Below are positions 8,793 through 17,958 of a stretch of 64,000 nt of DNA, piece after piece. The notes beneath the pieces are model-generated. The model was given only the letters and a program-made list of their open reading frames with translations, did not search any database and had not been told where the DNA came from. Location of the stretch: NCBI RefSeq assembly GCF_003024715.1, contig NZ_PYLO01000006.1, positions 99,395 to 163,394 on the forward strand. Direction: 5' to 3'. The stretch comes from Clostridium fessum (GTDB taxonomy: Bacteria; Bacillota; Clostridia; Lachnospirales; Lachnospiraceae). The translations under genes and the position numbers were made by a program. Numbering within the stretch: the first letter of the stretch is position 1; each line of letters starts with the position of its first letter.

Positions 8793-9475
8793 CTTTGGCA
8801 CCTCTTCTTTTTCTTTACACTCCATCCAAATGTTCCAAGAAGCTCTGAAAGCCCATAATAGCCGCCATGCGAATACACAATCGGTTCCGCCTTTGCAAGC
8901 TCCAGGCTGCCGCGCTCGTTGAGCCACTGCTCGTCCACGCTGACACCCGTTACCTCTGCCAGAAACATATGATGTGACCCCAGTTCCTTGACTTCGGTCA
9001 CCCGGCACTCGATCGCGACCGGGCTTTCGGCGATCACCGGCGCCTTCACCGTCTGCGCCGGAACCGGTGTGAGCCCTGTCTCCTTCCATTTATCCACATT
9101 CCTGCCGGAGCGGACGCCGCAGTAATCGGTCGCATACGCCATCGACTCCGTCGCCAGGTTGATGACAAACTCACCGCTCTCCCGCAGCATATGGTAAGAA
9201 TAGCGCTCCGGGCGCACCGAAATGTACGCCATCGGCGGGTTCGTACAGATCGTGCCCGTCCAGGCAATCGTGATGATGTTGCTGTTTCCTTCGCAGTCCG
9301 CCACTGTGACCAGCACCGCCGGAACCGGATAAATCATATTGCCCGGCTTCCACTGGGCGCGCGGTCCCGGAGTGTTCCGGGTCTCCATCCGTTTTTTCAA
9401 CTGTCCTTCCGGGTTCTGCCTTGCTCCTCCCCGGCGACGCTCTTCTGGCTTTCCAGCCGCTCTCTTCTGTGCCAT
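8789..9475 (-). CDS. Flavin reductase-like (DIM6/NTAB) domain protein
   Basis: FMN-binding split-barrel protein of 228 aa; the family includes flavin reductases and flavoredoxins. The domain starts near residue 45 (PGNMIYPVPAVLVT), with TIAWTGTICTNPPMAYISVRP as the flavin-contact strand and loop and GEFVINL after it. About 40 charged residues precede the domain. The start at 9475 has a GAGGA site; the alternative Met at 9388 has none close by. It overlaps aroK by 4 nt and follows the HicB-like gene by 12 nt. The substrate is unknown. Confidence 0.85.
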   Translation of the reverse strand: MAQKRAAGKPEERRRGGARQNPEGQLKKRMETRNTPGPRAQWKPGNMIYPVPAVLVTVADCEGNSNIITIAWTGTICTNPPMAYISVRPERYSYHMLRESGEFVINLATESMAYATDYCGVRSGRNVDKWKETGLTPVPAQTVKAPVIAESPVAIECRVTEVKELGSHHMFLAEVTGVSVDEQWLNERGSLELAKAEPIVYSHGGYYGLSELLGTFGWSVKKKKRCQR

Positions 9476-9487
9476 CCCTATATCCTC

Positions 9488-9763
9488 TTAATCGTTGTCC
9501 GGGAGAAGTTTGATCCGGACCATGATCTGTTTCACCATGCTTCCTTCCGGCAGGCTCATATCATCGATATGCGTCTGTGCCGGCAGATCGCCCTCTTCCT
9601 CCAGCTCCAGGCTGATCCAGTTGTACGCTGCCTCCCGCGCATTTTCCACCGCATCCTCCAGATCCGGACCTTCCGCCTCGCAGCACTCCAAATCCGGGAA
9701 ATATGCATCATACCCTTTTCCATCTTTCTTAGGCGTAAAAACCGCCGGATATACAAATGTCAT
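9488..9763 (-). CDS. HicB-family antitoxin-like protein, no HicA partner
   Basis: 91 aa protein with the HicB partial RNase-H-like fold: YPAVFTPKKDGKGY, then YFPDLECCEAEGPDLEDA and the helix ENAREAAYNWI. Members are usually antitoxins of HicA mRNA interferases. No short HicA-like frame lies on either side, and there is no C-terminal DNA-binding domain. The ATG at 9763 has AAGGAAGG upstream. The gene sits between the pyrophosphatase and flavin reductase-like genes and is probably co-transcribed with the latter. It may serve a non-toxin role. Confidence 0.8.
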   Translation of the reverse strand: MTFVYPAVFTPKKDGKGYDAYFPDLECCEAEGPDLEDAVENAREAAYNWISLELEEEGDLPAQTHIDDMSLPEGSMVKQIMVRIKLLPDND

Positions 9764-9857
9764 GGTATCCTTCCTTTCCGTCCGACCTTCCTGCCCTGCA
9801 CGAACTATCACTGGATTTTCCGTATGAAACAATCCCGTCCGCGCACTGTCACCTGAT

Positions 9858-11522
9858 TTACTGCTCCAGTGTCACTGTCAGTGCCGGAATCAGCTGTTTC
9901 TTTCTGGAAACAACGCCCGGCAGTGTTGCCGTCTGCTTCAGCTCTTCATTTGCATCACCTACGTGGAACGCATCTGCCACAACCTGTGCCGCCCCCTGTC
10001 CAACACAGAGAAGTTCGGTCGTCTCCGTCAGGATATTCGTCAGCATGAAGAAGAGCATATCCAGACCTTCGTCCTCACGCGCCTTCTCCATAAACGGCAG
10101 CATACGGTTCTTCAGCTTTCCAAGCTCCTCTGCATTCAGGGAGTTGATCTGACCGACGCCGAAGTTTGTCTTTCCAGCTGAGAATTTCTTGAAATCCAGA
10201 TACAGAATCTCTGCATCGCTCTTGCCCTTTAACTCGCTGCCTGCCTCAAACATCTGGTTTGCGAACTCATCCAGCTTGATGCCTGCCATCTCAGCCAGAG
10301 AAACCGCTGCCGCCCGATCCATCGGTGTGCAGGTCGGAGAACGGAACAGAAGCGTATCGGAGATGATCGCACTGCAGAGCAGACCTGCGATGGTCTTGTC
10401 GATCTCCAGCCCCTGTTCGCGGTACATCTGGAAGATGATTGTTGCCGTACAGCCGAGCGGCTGGTTACGGAAGAAGACCGGTCCGACTGTCTCCACAGTA
10501 CCCAGACGATGGTGGTCAATCAGCTCCAGGATATTGGCATTCTCGATGCCGTCTACCGCCTGGCCGCGCTCATTGTGATCGACCAGAATCACGTTCTTGC
10601 CGCGCGCACCCAGTAAGTTACGGCGGGAAATCAGGCCTTTGTATTTGCCTTCTTTATCGAGTACCGGGAAATGACGGAAACGCTTGCTTGCCATCACATC
10701 CTTAATATCATCGATGAAATCATCTGTATCGAAGGTGATCAGCTTCTCAGTCTTCATGAAATAGCTGATCGGCATACTCTGGTTAATGAGACGGGCTGCC
10801 GTGTAGGTATCATACGGAGTTGTGATGACGGTACAGCCGCGCTCCTGTGCCAGTTTTTTGATCGTCATGGAAACGCCAGCGCCCTCACACACGATGATAC
10901 AGCTTGCACCCATCTCGATCGCGCACAGCTGCGACTCATAGCGGTTGCCGAGGATAACCAGGTCGTTCTTTTCAATATAATATTCCATCATATCCGGATT
11001 AGCTGCCGCAATCAGGACTTTTCCTTTATCAAAGTACGCTTTCTCATCGCCAACAAAAATCGCGCCCTCCAGGGTCTCGATGATATTTGCATACTGAGTG
11101 CATGCCTTGGAAAGAATGCTGCTGTCGTATACATTCATATAAGAACGGGTAATATCGCCGACTGTGATCAGACCTTCCAGTATATTCTTATCGGTAACAG
11201 CCGGAAGTGTTACCAGACCATCCTCCTGCATCAGGTTCCATGCTTTTCTCAGGGAAATATTCTTGGAAACACCTGGAGTCTCGCGGATCTCAATATCCTT
11301 GACCTGCGTTTTGACGGATTTAATCAGTTTCGGCACATCTACCTTAAAGTAATCCAGTACGAAGGTTGTCTCCGGGTTCAGTTCTCCGGCACGGCACGGT
11401 ACATATTCGCCGCCCGTCTGAAGTGTTTTGAAATTCGCATAGCCGATTGCAGAACAAATCGAATCCGTATCCGGGTTTTTATGTCCAATTACAATCGTTT
11501 TCTTTGCTTTTTCCGCTGCCAT
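9858..11522 (-). CDS. Putative manganese-dependent inorganic pyrophosphatase (CBS and DRTGG domains)
   Basis: Family II pyrophosphatase of the DHH phosphoesterase superfamily, hydrolysing PPi with Mn2+ or Co2+. The 554 aa chain begins with the metal motif GHKNPDTDSICSA (residues 11-23). A regulatory insert follows: a first CBS motif (about 70-140), a DRTGG-like segment (about 150-250) and a second CBS (FRHFPVLDKEG, about 290-315). The DHH domain then resumes with IDHHRLG (about 340) and the DHHA2 C-terminus. The insert makes it longer than the roughly 310 aa simple enzymes and implies control by adenine nucleotides. The ATG at 11522 has AGGAGG 5 nt upstream; a frame to 11564 is less likely. 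Confidence 0.93.
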   Translation of the reverse strand: MAAEKAKKTIVIGHKNPDTDSICSAIGYANFKTLQTGGEYVPCRAGELNPETTFVLDYFKVDVPKLIKSVKTQVKDIEIRETPGVSKNISLRKAWNLMQEDGLVTLPAVTDKNILEGLITVGDITRSYMNVYDSSILSKACTQYANIIETLEGAIFVGDEKAYFDKGKVLIAAANPDMMEYYIEKNDLVILGNRYESQLCAIEMGASCIIVCEGAGVSMTIKKLAQERGCTVITTPYDTYTAARLINQSMPISYFMKTEKLITFDTDDFIDDIKDVMASKRFRHFPVLDKEGKYKGLISRRNLLGARGKNVILVDHNERGQAVDGIENANILELIDHHRLGTVETVGPVFFRNQPLGCTATIIFQMYREQGLEIDKTIAGLLCSAIISDTLLFRSPTCTPMDRAAAVSLAEMAGIKLDEFANQMFEAGSELKGKSDAEILYLDFKKFSAGKTNFGVGQINSLNAEELGKLKNRMLPFMEKAREDEGLDMLFFMLTNILTETTELLCVGQGAAQVVADAFHVGDANEELKQTATLPGVVSRKKQLIPALTVTLEQ

Positions 11523-11894
11523 TTTTTCCTCCTGATTCGCACCGTGCGCTGCAAATTCTGCCATTTTTCTTTCTATCCTCTGTTTTGATAGAGAAACCTC
11601 TGATTCGTGAAACTTTTTTGTACAAAATCTCCAATTTTCATAATCTGTTTACACGGTGTTCATATTTTATTCATATCTTATTTTTATACTAAAAGCATAA
11701 AAGATTTCACTTTTCAAATTTGTTTTATAGTGATTTTGCACATAGATTTTTCATAATTGCCCCGGATGCTTGACCGCTCCGGGGTCTCCTCTTGTCTACA
11801 GCATATTTTCGGCATATCTGAACGCTTTTCTATCTCTATTTCCTTCAAACGTCCAGACCCTTTACCCTGCACTCTGTCACTCAAAACAAGGCGC
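11523..11894. other. 372 bp gap between pyrophosphatase and glucokinase genes
   Basis: AT-rich, with no gene. It holds one short inverted repeat (CCCCGGA at 11760-11766 and TCCGGGG at 11778-11784) that lacks a T-tract on either side, so I do not call it a terminator. I see no convincing promoter with correct spacing for the pyrophosphatase gene. Confidence 0.5.
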
Positions 11895-12839
11895 CTAATC
11901 TAAGATCAGTCTCGCCGCCCCATAGATACCTGCGTCATTTCCCAATGTTGCCAGGCGAACCTCGCCCTTATTCTCAGAGATCGGGGTCAATTCACGGTAA
12001 TAGCGGTCAATCCAATCCGTTAAAAAAGTCCCCGCCTTTGACACGCCGCCTCCGATGACAAAAATCTCCGGATCCACGGTCATCGAAATAGTCGCCAGCG
12101 CCCATCCGAGATAATAGCACACGGTGTCCATAACCTCCAGCGCCAGTGCATCCCCGGCTTTTGCCGCATCCAGCACATCTTTTGCGGTGATCGCATCACC
12201 GTAGGCACGCATCACCGACGCATCCGGCTTTGCCGCCATCTTCCGCCTCGCTTCCCTGGCGATACCGGTCGCGGACGCTACCTGTTCCAGACAGCCGTGT
12301 CCGCCGCAGTTGCAGGTTTCTTTCTCGCCCTCGCGGATATGGATATGACCGATCTCGCCGCCCAGTCCGTGGCGTCCTGCAACGATCTTCTGATCGTGTA
12401 CCACGCCGCCGCCGACACCGGTTCCCAGCGTCACCATCACGATATCATGGCAGCCCTTGCCGCCGCCCTGCCACATCTCGCCGAGCGCCGCCACATTAGC
12501 ATCATTACCGGAGCGGACCGGCATTCCATCTAATAACTCACTCAAAATCTTCTGCGGGTTCAGATCGCGCCATCCCAAGTTGACGCAGACCTCCACATAG
12601 CCGTCCGGCTGCACCGGACCCGGAAATCCCATACCTGCGCCGATCACGGCGTCCATCGGGATTCCCTGCTCGTTCAATTTCTTCCTGATCGAAGCGGCTA
12701 CATCCGGAAGAATGTACGCCCCATTCTCTTCCTTGCGGCTCGGAACCTCCCACTTATAAACAAGCGTTCCGTCCGTCTCAAAAATACCAATCTTAACCGT
12801 CGTTCCGCCGACGTCTATCCCAATACATTTTTTTTCCAT
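11895..12839 (-). CDS. glcK: ROK-family glucokinase
   Basis: Phosphorylates glucose to glucose 6-phosphate with ATP. The 314 aa protein has the N-terminal phosphate motif GIDVGGTTVKIGIF (7-20), the catalytic SGNDANVAALGE segment (about 111-122), LGTGVGGG (about 138) and the ROK zinc motif CNCGGHGCLE (about 176-185). Length and motifs match Firmicute GlcK. AAGGGA precedes the ATG. It has its own promoter, and its product feeds pgi, transketolase and glycogen genes elsewhere in the window. Confidence 0.93.
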   Translation of the reverse strand: MEKKCIGIDVGGTTVKIGIFETDGTLVYKWEVPSRKEENGAYILPDVAASIRKKLNEQGIPMDAVIGAGMGFPGPVQPDGYVEVCVNLGWRDLNPQKILSELLDGMPVRSGNDANVAALGEMWQGGGKGCHDIVMVTLGTGVGGGVVHDQKIVAGRHGLGGEIGHIHIREGEKETCNCGGHGCLEQVASATGIAREARRKMAAKPDASVMRAYGDAITAKDVLDAAKAGDALALEVMDTVCYYLGWALATISMTVDPEIFVIGGGVSKAGTFLTDWIDRYYRELTPISENKGEVRLATLGNDAGIYGAARLILD

Positions 12840-12914
12840 GTCTGGATCCCTTCCCTTACGGCTGCACCGGCAGCCTTTCTTCTATGCCCTCATCTTTTTT
12901 CTGCGCTGGCTCTT

Positions 12915-12943
12915 ATTATACGCAATGCATCCCCGTTTTGCAA
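12915..12943 (-). promoter_or_regulatory. Promoter for the glucokinase gene
   Basis: The minus strand reads TTGCAA (12938-12943), a 17 bp spacer and TATAAT (12915-12920), about 75 bp upstream of the glcK start. Between it and the transketolase stop are imperfect inverted repeats (AGACAGG-CCTGTCT near 13022-13037, GCGGTACCGC near 12998) that may end the upstream transcript but lack a minus-strand T-tract. Confidence 0.75.
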
Positions 12944-13068
12944 GGTTTGGAAAGCAAAATACACCTGCCTGCCGGAGAAAGGCGCATTTCTGCTTAAGCG
13001 GTACCGCATTCTTTTCTGCCGACAGACAGGTGCCTGTCTTTTATCTTATTTTTTTACCAAAATCAGCA

Positions 13069-15054
13069 TTATTTCAGGCTCTTAGCCACCTCTACCACAT
13101 GCTCAACGGTAAAGCCGAACTTCTTGAACAGAAGCCCTGCCGGTGCGCTGGCGCCGAAACTTTCCATCGCGATGATCTTGCCGTCTAAGCCGGTGTACTT
13201 GTCCCAGCCGAAGCTTCCAAGCGCCTCTACTGCTACACGGCGGCGTACTTCTCTCGGAAGTACGGACTCCTTGTACTCCTCGCTCTGCTCCTCGAACAGA
13301 TCCATACACGGCATGGAGACAACGCGGACTTTCTGACCTTCTGCTGCCAGAGTCTCTTTTGCATGAACCGCCAGAGCTACCTCGGAACCGCTGGCAATCA
13401 GAATTAACTCCGGTGTGCCTTCGCAGTCGTCGATGATGTAGCCGCCCTTTAATGCCTCACGGCTGCTGCCTGCCATCGGCTCCAGATTCTGTCTGGTCAG
13501 CACCAGTGCGGTCGGTGTGTGCTCGGAAGTAACAGCACTGTACCAAGCTGCCTCTGTCTCGGTCGCATCGCACGGGCGGAATACATGGAAGTTCGGCATC
13601 GCACGCAGCGCTGCCATCTGCTCGATCGGCTCATGGGTCGGTCCATCCTCACCAACGCCGATACTGTCATGCGTAAATACATAGGTCAGCGGCACGCCCA
13701 TCAGTGCAGACAGTCTTGCCATCGGTTTGCAGTAATCACTGAATACAAAGAAGGTCGATACATACGCACGCAGACCGCCGTGCAGCATGATGCCATTTCC
13801 GATCGCTGCCATCGCAAGCTCGCGGACACCGAAGTGCAGGTTACGTCCAGCTCTGTCCTCCTTGGAGAAGTCGCCCGCATCCTTCATGTTAGTCTTGTTG
13901 GACGGTGCTAGGTCAGCAGAACCGCCAAACAGGTTCGGCAGAACATCCTTGATGTAGTTGATCAGGCGTCCGGAGATCGCACGGCTTGCTTCCGGTTTCT
14001 CCTGTTTTGCCCAGAATCCGGCGTCATCTTTCAGCGCCTCGCCCGCCTTTGCATTGTGATACTGGTTCCAGAGCGCTTCCATCTCCGGATATTCCTCGCA
14101 GTAAGCGGCAAACATCACGTTCCATGCAGCTTCTACCTCTGCCTTCTGCTCTGCGATCTCGGAGTAGTTTTTGTATACCTCTTCCGGTACGAAGAACGGC
14201 TCTTCGCTCGGCCAGTTTAAGTTCTTTCTGAGTGCTTCCACATTCTCCACGCCCAGCGGCTCGCCGTGTGCGCTCGCCTTGCCCTGTTTTGCCGGGCAGC
14301 CGAAGCCGATCTGCGTCTTGATGGTGATAAAGGACGGATGCTCGGTATCTGCCTTTGCAGCCTCGATCGCCTTGCCGATCGCGTCGATATCATTGCCGTC
14401 TTCTACAGTGATCGTCTGGAAACCAAATGCCTGCATACGCTCCTGTACATTCTCACGGAATGCGATGTCGGTGCTTCCCTCGATGGAAATGCGGTTGGAA
14501 TCATAGAGAACAATCAGCTTGGAAAGTCCCAGGGTACCTGCCAGAGAGAATGCCTCAGAGGAAATGCCTTCCATCATACATCCGTCGCCGCCCAATACAT
14601 AGGTGTAATGGTCAACTACCGGATAATTTTCTTTGTTGAATACGCTTTCCAGATGTGCCTCAGCCATCGCCATGCCGACTGCCATACCCATACCTGCGCC
14701 CAGCGGACCGGTCGTCGCCTCAACGCCAACGGTATGACCATATTCCGGATGTCCCGGAGTCTTGGAATCTAACTGGCGGAAGTTCATCAGATCTTCTTTG
14801 GAAAGATTTCCGTAGCCAAACAGGTGCAGCAGAGAGTACAGCAGCATGGAACCATGACCGCCGGATAAGATGAAACGGTCTCTGTTCTCCCACTTCGGGT
14901 TAGCTGGGTTATGGTTCATATGATGTGCCCACAGTTCATAAGCCGCTGCTGCACATCCCAGCGGAAGTCCCGGATGACCGGAATTTGCCTTCTGGATTGC
15001 GTCTGCGGATAAAATCCGGATCGCGTTTACGGATAATGTGTCAATCTGATTCAT
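13069..15054 (-). CDS. tkt: Transketolase
   Basis: Thiamine-diphosphate enzyme moving two-carbon units in the non-oxidative pentose phosphate pathway. At 661 aa it is full length. An N-terminal TPP domain carries HPGLPLGCA (about 28-36) and the GDGCMMEGISSEAF cofactor motif (about 154). The pyrimidine domain has THDSIGVGEDGPTHEP (about 460-475), and the C-terminal domain ends VVEVAKSLK. The ATG is preceded by GGAGG. It follows the DUF5711 gene by 46 bp and may be in the same transcript. Confidence 0.96.
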   Translation of the reverse strand: MNQIDTLSVNAIRILSADAIQKANSGHPGLPLGCAAAAYELWAHHMNHNPANPKWENRDRFILSGGHGSMLLYSLLHLFGYGNLSKEDLMNFRQLDSKTPGHPEYGHTVGVEATTGPLGAGMGMAVGMAMAEAHLESVFNKENYPVVDHYTYVLGGDGCMMEGISSEAFSLAGTLGLSKLIVLYDSNRISIEGSTDIAFRENVQERMQAFGFQTITVEDGNDIDAIGKAIEAAKADTEHPSFITIKTQIGFGCPAKQGKASAHGEPLGVENVEALRKNLNWPSEEPFFVPEEVYKNYSEIAEQKAEVEAAWNVMFAAYCEEYPEMEALWNQYHNAKAGEALKDDAGFWAKQEKPEASRAISGRLINYIKDVLPNLFGGSADLAPSNKTNMKDAGDFSKEDRAGRNLHFGVRELAMAAIGNGIMLHGGLRAYVSTFFVFSDYCKPMARLSALMGVPLTYVFTHDSIGVGEDGPTHEPIEQMAALRAMPNFHVFRPCDATETEAAWYSAVTSEHTPTALVLTRQNLEPMAGSSREALKGGYIIDDCEGTPELILIASGSEVALAVHAKETLAAEGQKVRVVSMPCMDLFEEQSEEYKESVLPREVRRRVAVEALGSFGWDKYTGLDGKIIAMESFGASAPAGLLFKKFGFTVEHVVEVAKSLK

Positions 15055-15100
15055 AAGTAACCTCCTGCTATGTATCTTAATTTTAAAAACTAAACGTGTG

Positions 15101-16384
15101 TTATTTGAGGCGGATCTCGCGCATCCGGTCGCCGCCGCTGATAATCAATGAATTGAACGCGCGGCCGCGTGTTACCTGCGCCACAGAGAAATCAAACTCC
15201 CCGGCAAACCGCTCCTTGCCGGACAGACTGTAGACCCGACAGGAATTTTCGTTATTTAGGATGACGAAATCGCCCTGTATATTTATGTTACGCCACGAAT
15301 ACGAGAAATCTGCCGTACCCATAGCGGTTCCATCGGATTTAAACATGCTCAAACGGCTCTCACTTCCGCCCTCGGTGTTGTCCGAGATGACCGCCACATA
15401 GTCCTTCGACCATGCCACGCCACGGACTTCCCCGTCGATCTCCGCCTGGCGCACCAGCGCCGGGCTTGTTACATTTTCCAAAGAGAAAAATGCCACCTGA
15501 TCATCCGCAAATGCACACGCGTGATCCTCGTCGAGAAACCGGACGCGCGGACAGATGCTGTCTCCCAGCTCATCAAAACCTCCGACCAGACGGTCTGGAT
15601 AATTCTTTCCATATTCGGAGAAATTGTAAAATACAATCCGGTTTTTGAGTGCCCCGTCCTGCAGATACAGGTCGGAAAGCATGACCTGCGTACCATCCGG
15701 CGATAAGGAAACGTCCATCAGGTAACCATTTCCCGACATAACCGTCTTGATCGCCCAGTCAAGCTCGCTGCCGTCTTTCTTGAAAAAGGTCACATACGAA
15801 GCATTGCTGTCCTCCACCAGCGCCGCCACGATGCCGTATGCCGATACGCTGACGCGCAGGATCGGCAGAAGCGTCGTCGCCTGTCCCTGGCTTCCGGTCT
15901 TGTCCACAATATAAATATCATTGCCCTGCTGGTCCCCGATCACGGCATAATCGCCGTTGACATAGCAGATCGGTGATTTCAGCTCATAACTCATCGACCA
16001 GACTGCCTTGCCGGACTTGTCCAGATAGGAAGCTCCGTCCTTCGTGTATTTCAGGACATTTTCCCCAAACGGGACAAATTCCGTCGTGCTGCTCTCACTC
16101 GCCGCAATCTCTTTTTCCCACGCCACCGTATAGTCCGTGTAGGCATGGTTATCTTTATAATACATAAAACCAACCGCCAAAAGCGCCGCGATTAACACCG
16201 CCGTCAGCACCTTGCGGAGACGTTTCCGTCTGGAATGGCGCTCGGCTTTCTCCGCCACCTCTTCCTCATTTTCCCCGTGGCTTATGCCCCGGCGGGGAAA
16301 CATGTCCTGCGTGGCGGTGTCGATCACACGCCCTCTCAGCTGCTTTTTCTTCTGTTCCCGTTCAATCGGGTTCATCTCACTCAT
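15101..16384 (-). CDS. DUF5711 family membrane-anchored beta-propeller-like protein
   Basis: Unknown function. The 427 aa protein has a charged cytoplasmic head (about 65 residues, rich in Lys, Arg and Glu), one transmembrane helix (LTAVLIAALLAVGFMYY) and a large extracellular part. That part is full of repeating beta-strand units such as YAVIGDQQGNDIYIVDKTG, reminiscent of WD or PQQ propellers. I chose the ATG at 16384, which has AGGAGAT upstream; the 14 extra codons of the longer frame have no site. It sits in a row with the LysM and YyaC genes, so a link to envelope or spores is possible but unproven. Confidence 0.82.
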   Translation of the reverse strand: MSEMNPIEREQKKKQLRGRVIDTATQDMFPRRGISHGENEEEVAEKAERHSRRKRLRKVLTAVLIAALLAVGFMYYKDNHAYTDYTVAWEKEIAASESSTTEFVPFGENVLKYTKDGASYLDKSGKAVWSMSYELKSPICYVNGDYAVIGDQQGNDIYIVDKTGSQGQATTLLPILRVSVSAYGIVAALVEDSNASYVTFFKKDGSELDWAIKTVMSGNGYLMDVSLSPDGTQVMLSDLYLQDGALKNRIVFYNFSEYGKNYPDRLVGGFDELGDSICPRVRFLDEDHACAFADDQVAFFSLENVTSPALVRQAEIDGEVRGVAWSKDYVAVISDNTEGGSESRLSMFKSDGTAMGTADFSYSWRNINIQGDFVILNNENSCRVYSLSGKERFAGEFDFSVAQVTRGRAFNSLIISGGDRMREIRLK

Positions 16385-16456
16385 TTTTTTATCTCCTGTA
16401 GCTGGACTGCCATCTTGATTATACACTATTTTAGATGGTTTGGCATTATCTTTTTG

Positions 16457-17767
16457 CTATTCTCCGGACACATCCGGCAGCACCAGCGTCTGCCCTGCGA
16501 TAATGCGGTTTTCATCGGTCAGATGGTTGACTGCAAGGATATCGTCCAGATGACGGATATTGCCATAAAGCTTAAAACAGATCCCATAGAGCGTCTCCCC
16601 ATCCCCGACCGTGTACGTGCCGCCGGGCTTCAAGTTTGTGACCGGATAGTCCTGTCCCGCCGTCGAATTGCCGCCCGGATTCGGCAGGTCGCGCTGTGCC
16701 TCCGGCTCCGGCAAAATGTACGGGGCTTTCGTCTCCGCCATTTTTCCGTCCTCTTCGCTCTGCCCGCCGGAAGCCTGTCCATTCTGTCTGCCTGCTATGG
16801 CAGTGCCCTCTGTGTCTCCATCCGCCGCGCTCTCAAGTGTCCATTTATGCGCCTGTCCTCCGTTTTGCGCTGTTGTTCCGCCTGCATCCACATCCGCGCC
16901 GGCCTCGCCGCTCTCAAGCGGCGTCACACTGCCGCGGAGCTGTTCCACCGTGACCGCCTCTTTCCCGTCCGCAGTGCCCCGCACACCATCCGGAAGGACG
17001 GATACCAGCACACTCTCCATCTCGCGCATTTTCTGGTAATTGCCGAAAAGCACCACGCCGCCGGCAAGCACCGCGACCGAAAGCACGCCGCACAGCGTCC
17101 CCAGCGCCCGGATCGTCCCGTAACGCGACGCCGCCTCCTGCTGCCGCTCTTCCATCCGGTTACGGAAATCGCGGATCACCCGATCGCCGGTGCCTGTCTC
17201 CACCCGGCGGGCGTCCTTCCGCAGAATCATATAATCCTGCATCATCTGGTTTTTCTCGTAGTATATATGATATCCTTTCAAACGGTAAAACCCGTCCTCC
17301 GACATCACATAGTATGCCGCCTCACCGTCCACGCCGCTGTTTATGTACATGAGCTGGTTTTTCCCACCGAAATACTGCTTGTGCAGCCGCCAGTAGGTCA
17401 GGGGACTTAACATACACCCCGGCGCGCCGCAGATAAACCACCCCTGCACGGTCTTTTTCGGAAATGTCTCCTCCATCCGCTGGTATGCCTTTTTCCATGC
17501 CGCCTCCGAAAAGACAATCTTCTCCCCGGACGGCACAACCTCCTCCATCTCCAGCGCCCCGTCCACAAAGAGGCACGGAACCTCCTGCTGTGGATCCGAA
17601 TTTCCGAGCAGCAGCCCGACCCGGAGTCCCGGTCCGCCGGATGGATATACCTGTTTCAAATACGTGTTTACATAATCTTCCACATACAACCGGACCACCT
17701 CATCCCGCTCGCCGATCTGCCGGATATTTTTCGGCAGTTCTGCGCGGGAACCAGAATATTCTCCCAT
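16457..17767 (-). CDS. Membrane LysM protein with degenerate MPN/JAB-like N-terminal domain
   Basis: Unrecognised as a named gene. The 436 aa chain has four parts: an N-terminal region (about 25-185) whose strand/helix pattern LRVGLLLGNS ... VQGWFICGAPG resembles the MPN (JAB/JAMM) fold; one transmembrane helix (about 230-252); a low-complexity Gly/Ala/Gln stretch; and a C-terminal LysM repeat (YTVGDGETLYGICFKLYG, about 385-430) for peptidoglycan binding. The H-x-H and Asp of active JAMM metalloproteases are absent, so a non-catalytic role is likely. The ATG has GGGGTG upstream. It lies between yyaC and the DUF5711 gene. Confidence 0.8.
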   Translation of the reverse strand: MGEYSGSRAELPKNIRQIGERDEVVRLYVEDYVNTYLKQVYPSGGPGLRVGLLLGNSDPQQEVPCLFVDGALEMEEVVPSGEKIVFSEAAWKKAYQRMEETFPKKTVQGWFICGAPGCMLSPLTYWRLHKQYFGGKNQLMYINSGVDGEAAYYVMSEDGFYRLKGYHIYYEKNQMMQDYMILRKDARRVETGTGDRVIRDFRNRMEERQQEAASRYGTIRALGTLCGVLSVAVLAGGVVLFGNYQKMREMESVLVSVLPDGVRGTADGKEAVTVEQLRGSVTPLESGEAGADVDAGGTTAQNGGQAHKWTLESAADGDTEGTAIAGRQNGQASGGQSEEDGKMAETKAPYILPEPEAQRDLPNPGGNSTAGQDYPVTNLKPGGTYTVGDGETLYGICFKLYGNIRHLDDILAVNHLTDENRIIAGQTLVLPDVSGE

Positions 17768-17958
17768 ATGTTCACCCCACTATGATAGATTCTCCTGAAA
17801 CCGGGTCTGTACTTGCTTCCATGATTTGATTGCTGCACCGTGCAGCATTTTCAGTGCTGAAAATACCTGCTCAAATACAGTAACATGATTTTCCGTAATT
17901 TCAGGAGTATGATGAATTTCTTTCCGCCTATCATAACGCCGATTGCATGCAAAATTTG

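Noticed and set aside
11758..11786. CCCCGGA/TCCGGGG inverted repeat as glcK terminator
   Set aside because: No T-tract follows on the minus strand and the loop is 11 nt; a weak terminator at best.
16235..17410. Long plus-strand open frame across the LysM gene
   Set aside because: It is the antisense shadow of a well-supported gene with a clear LysM repeat, and its translation is Arg/His-rich without protein-like pattern.
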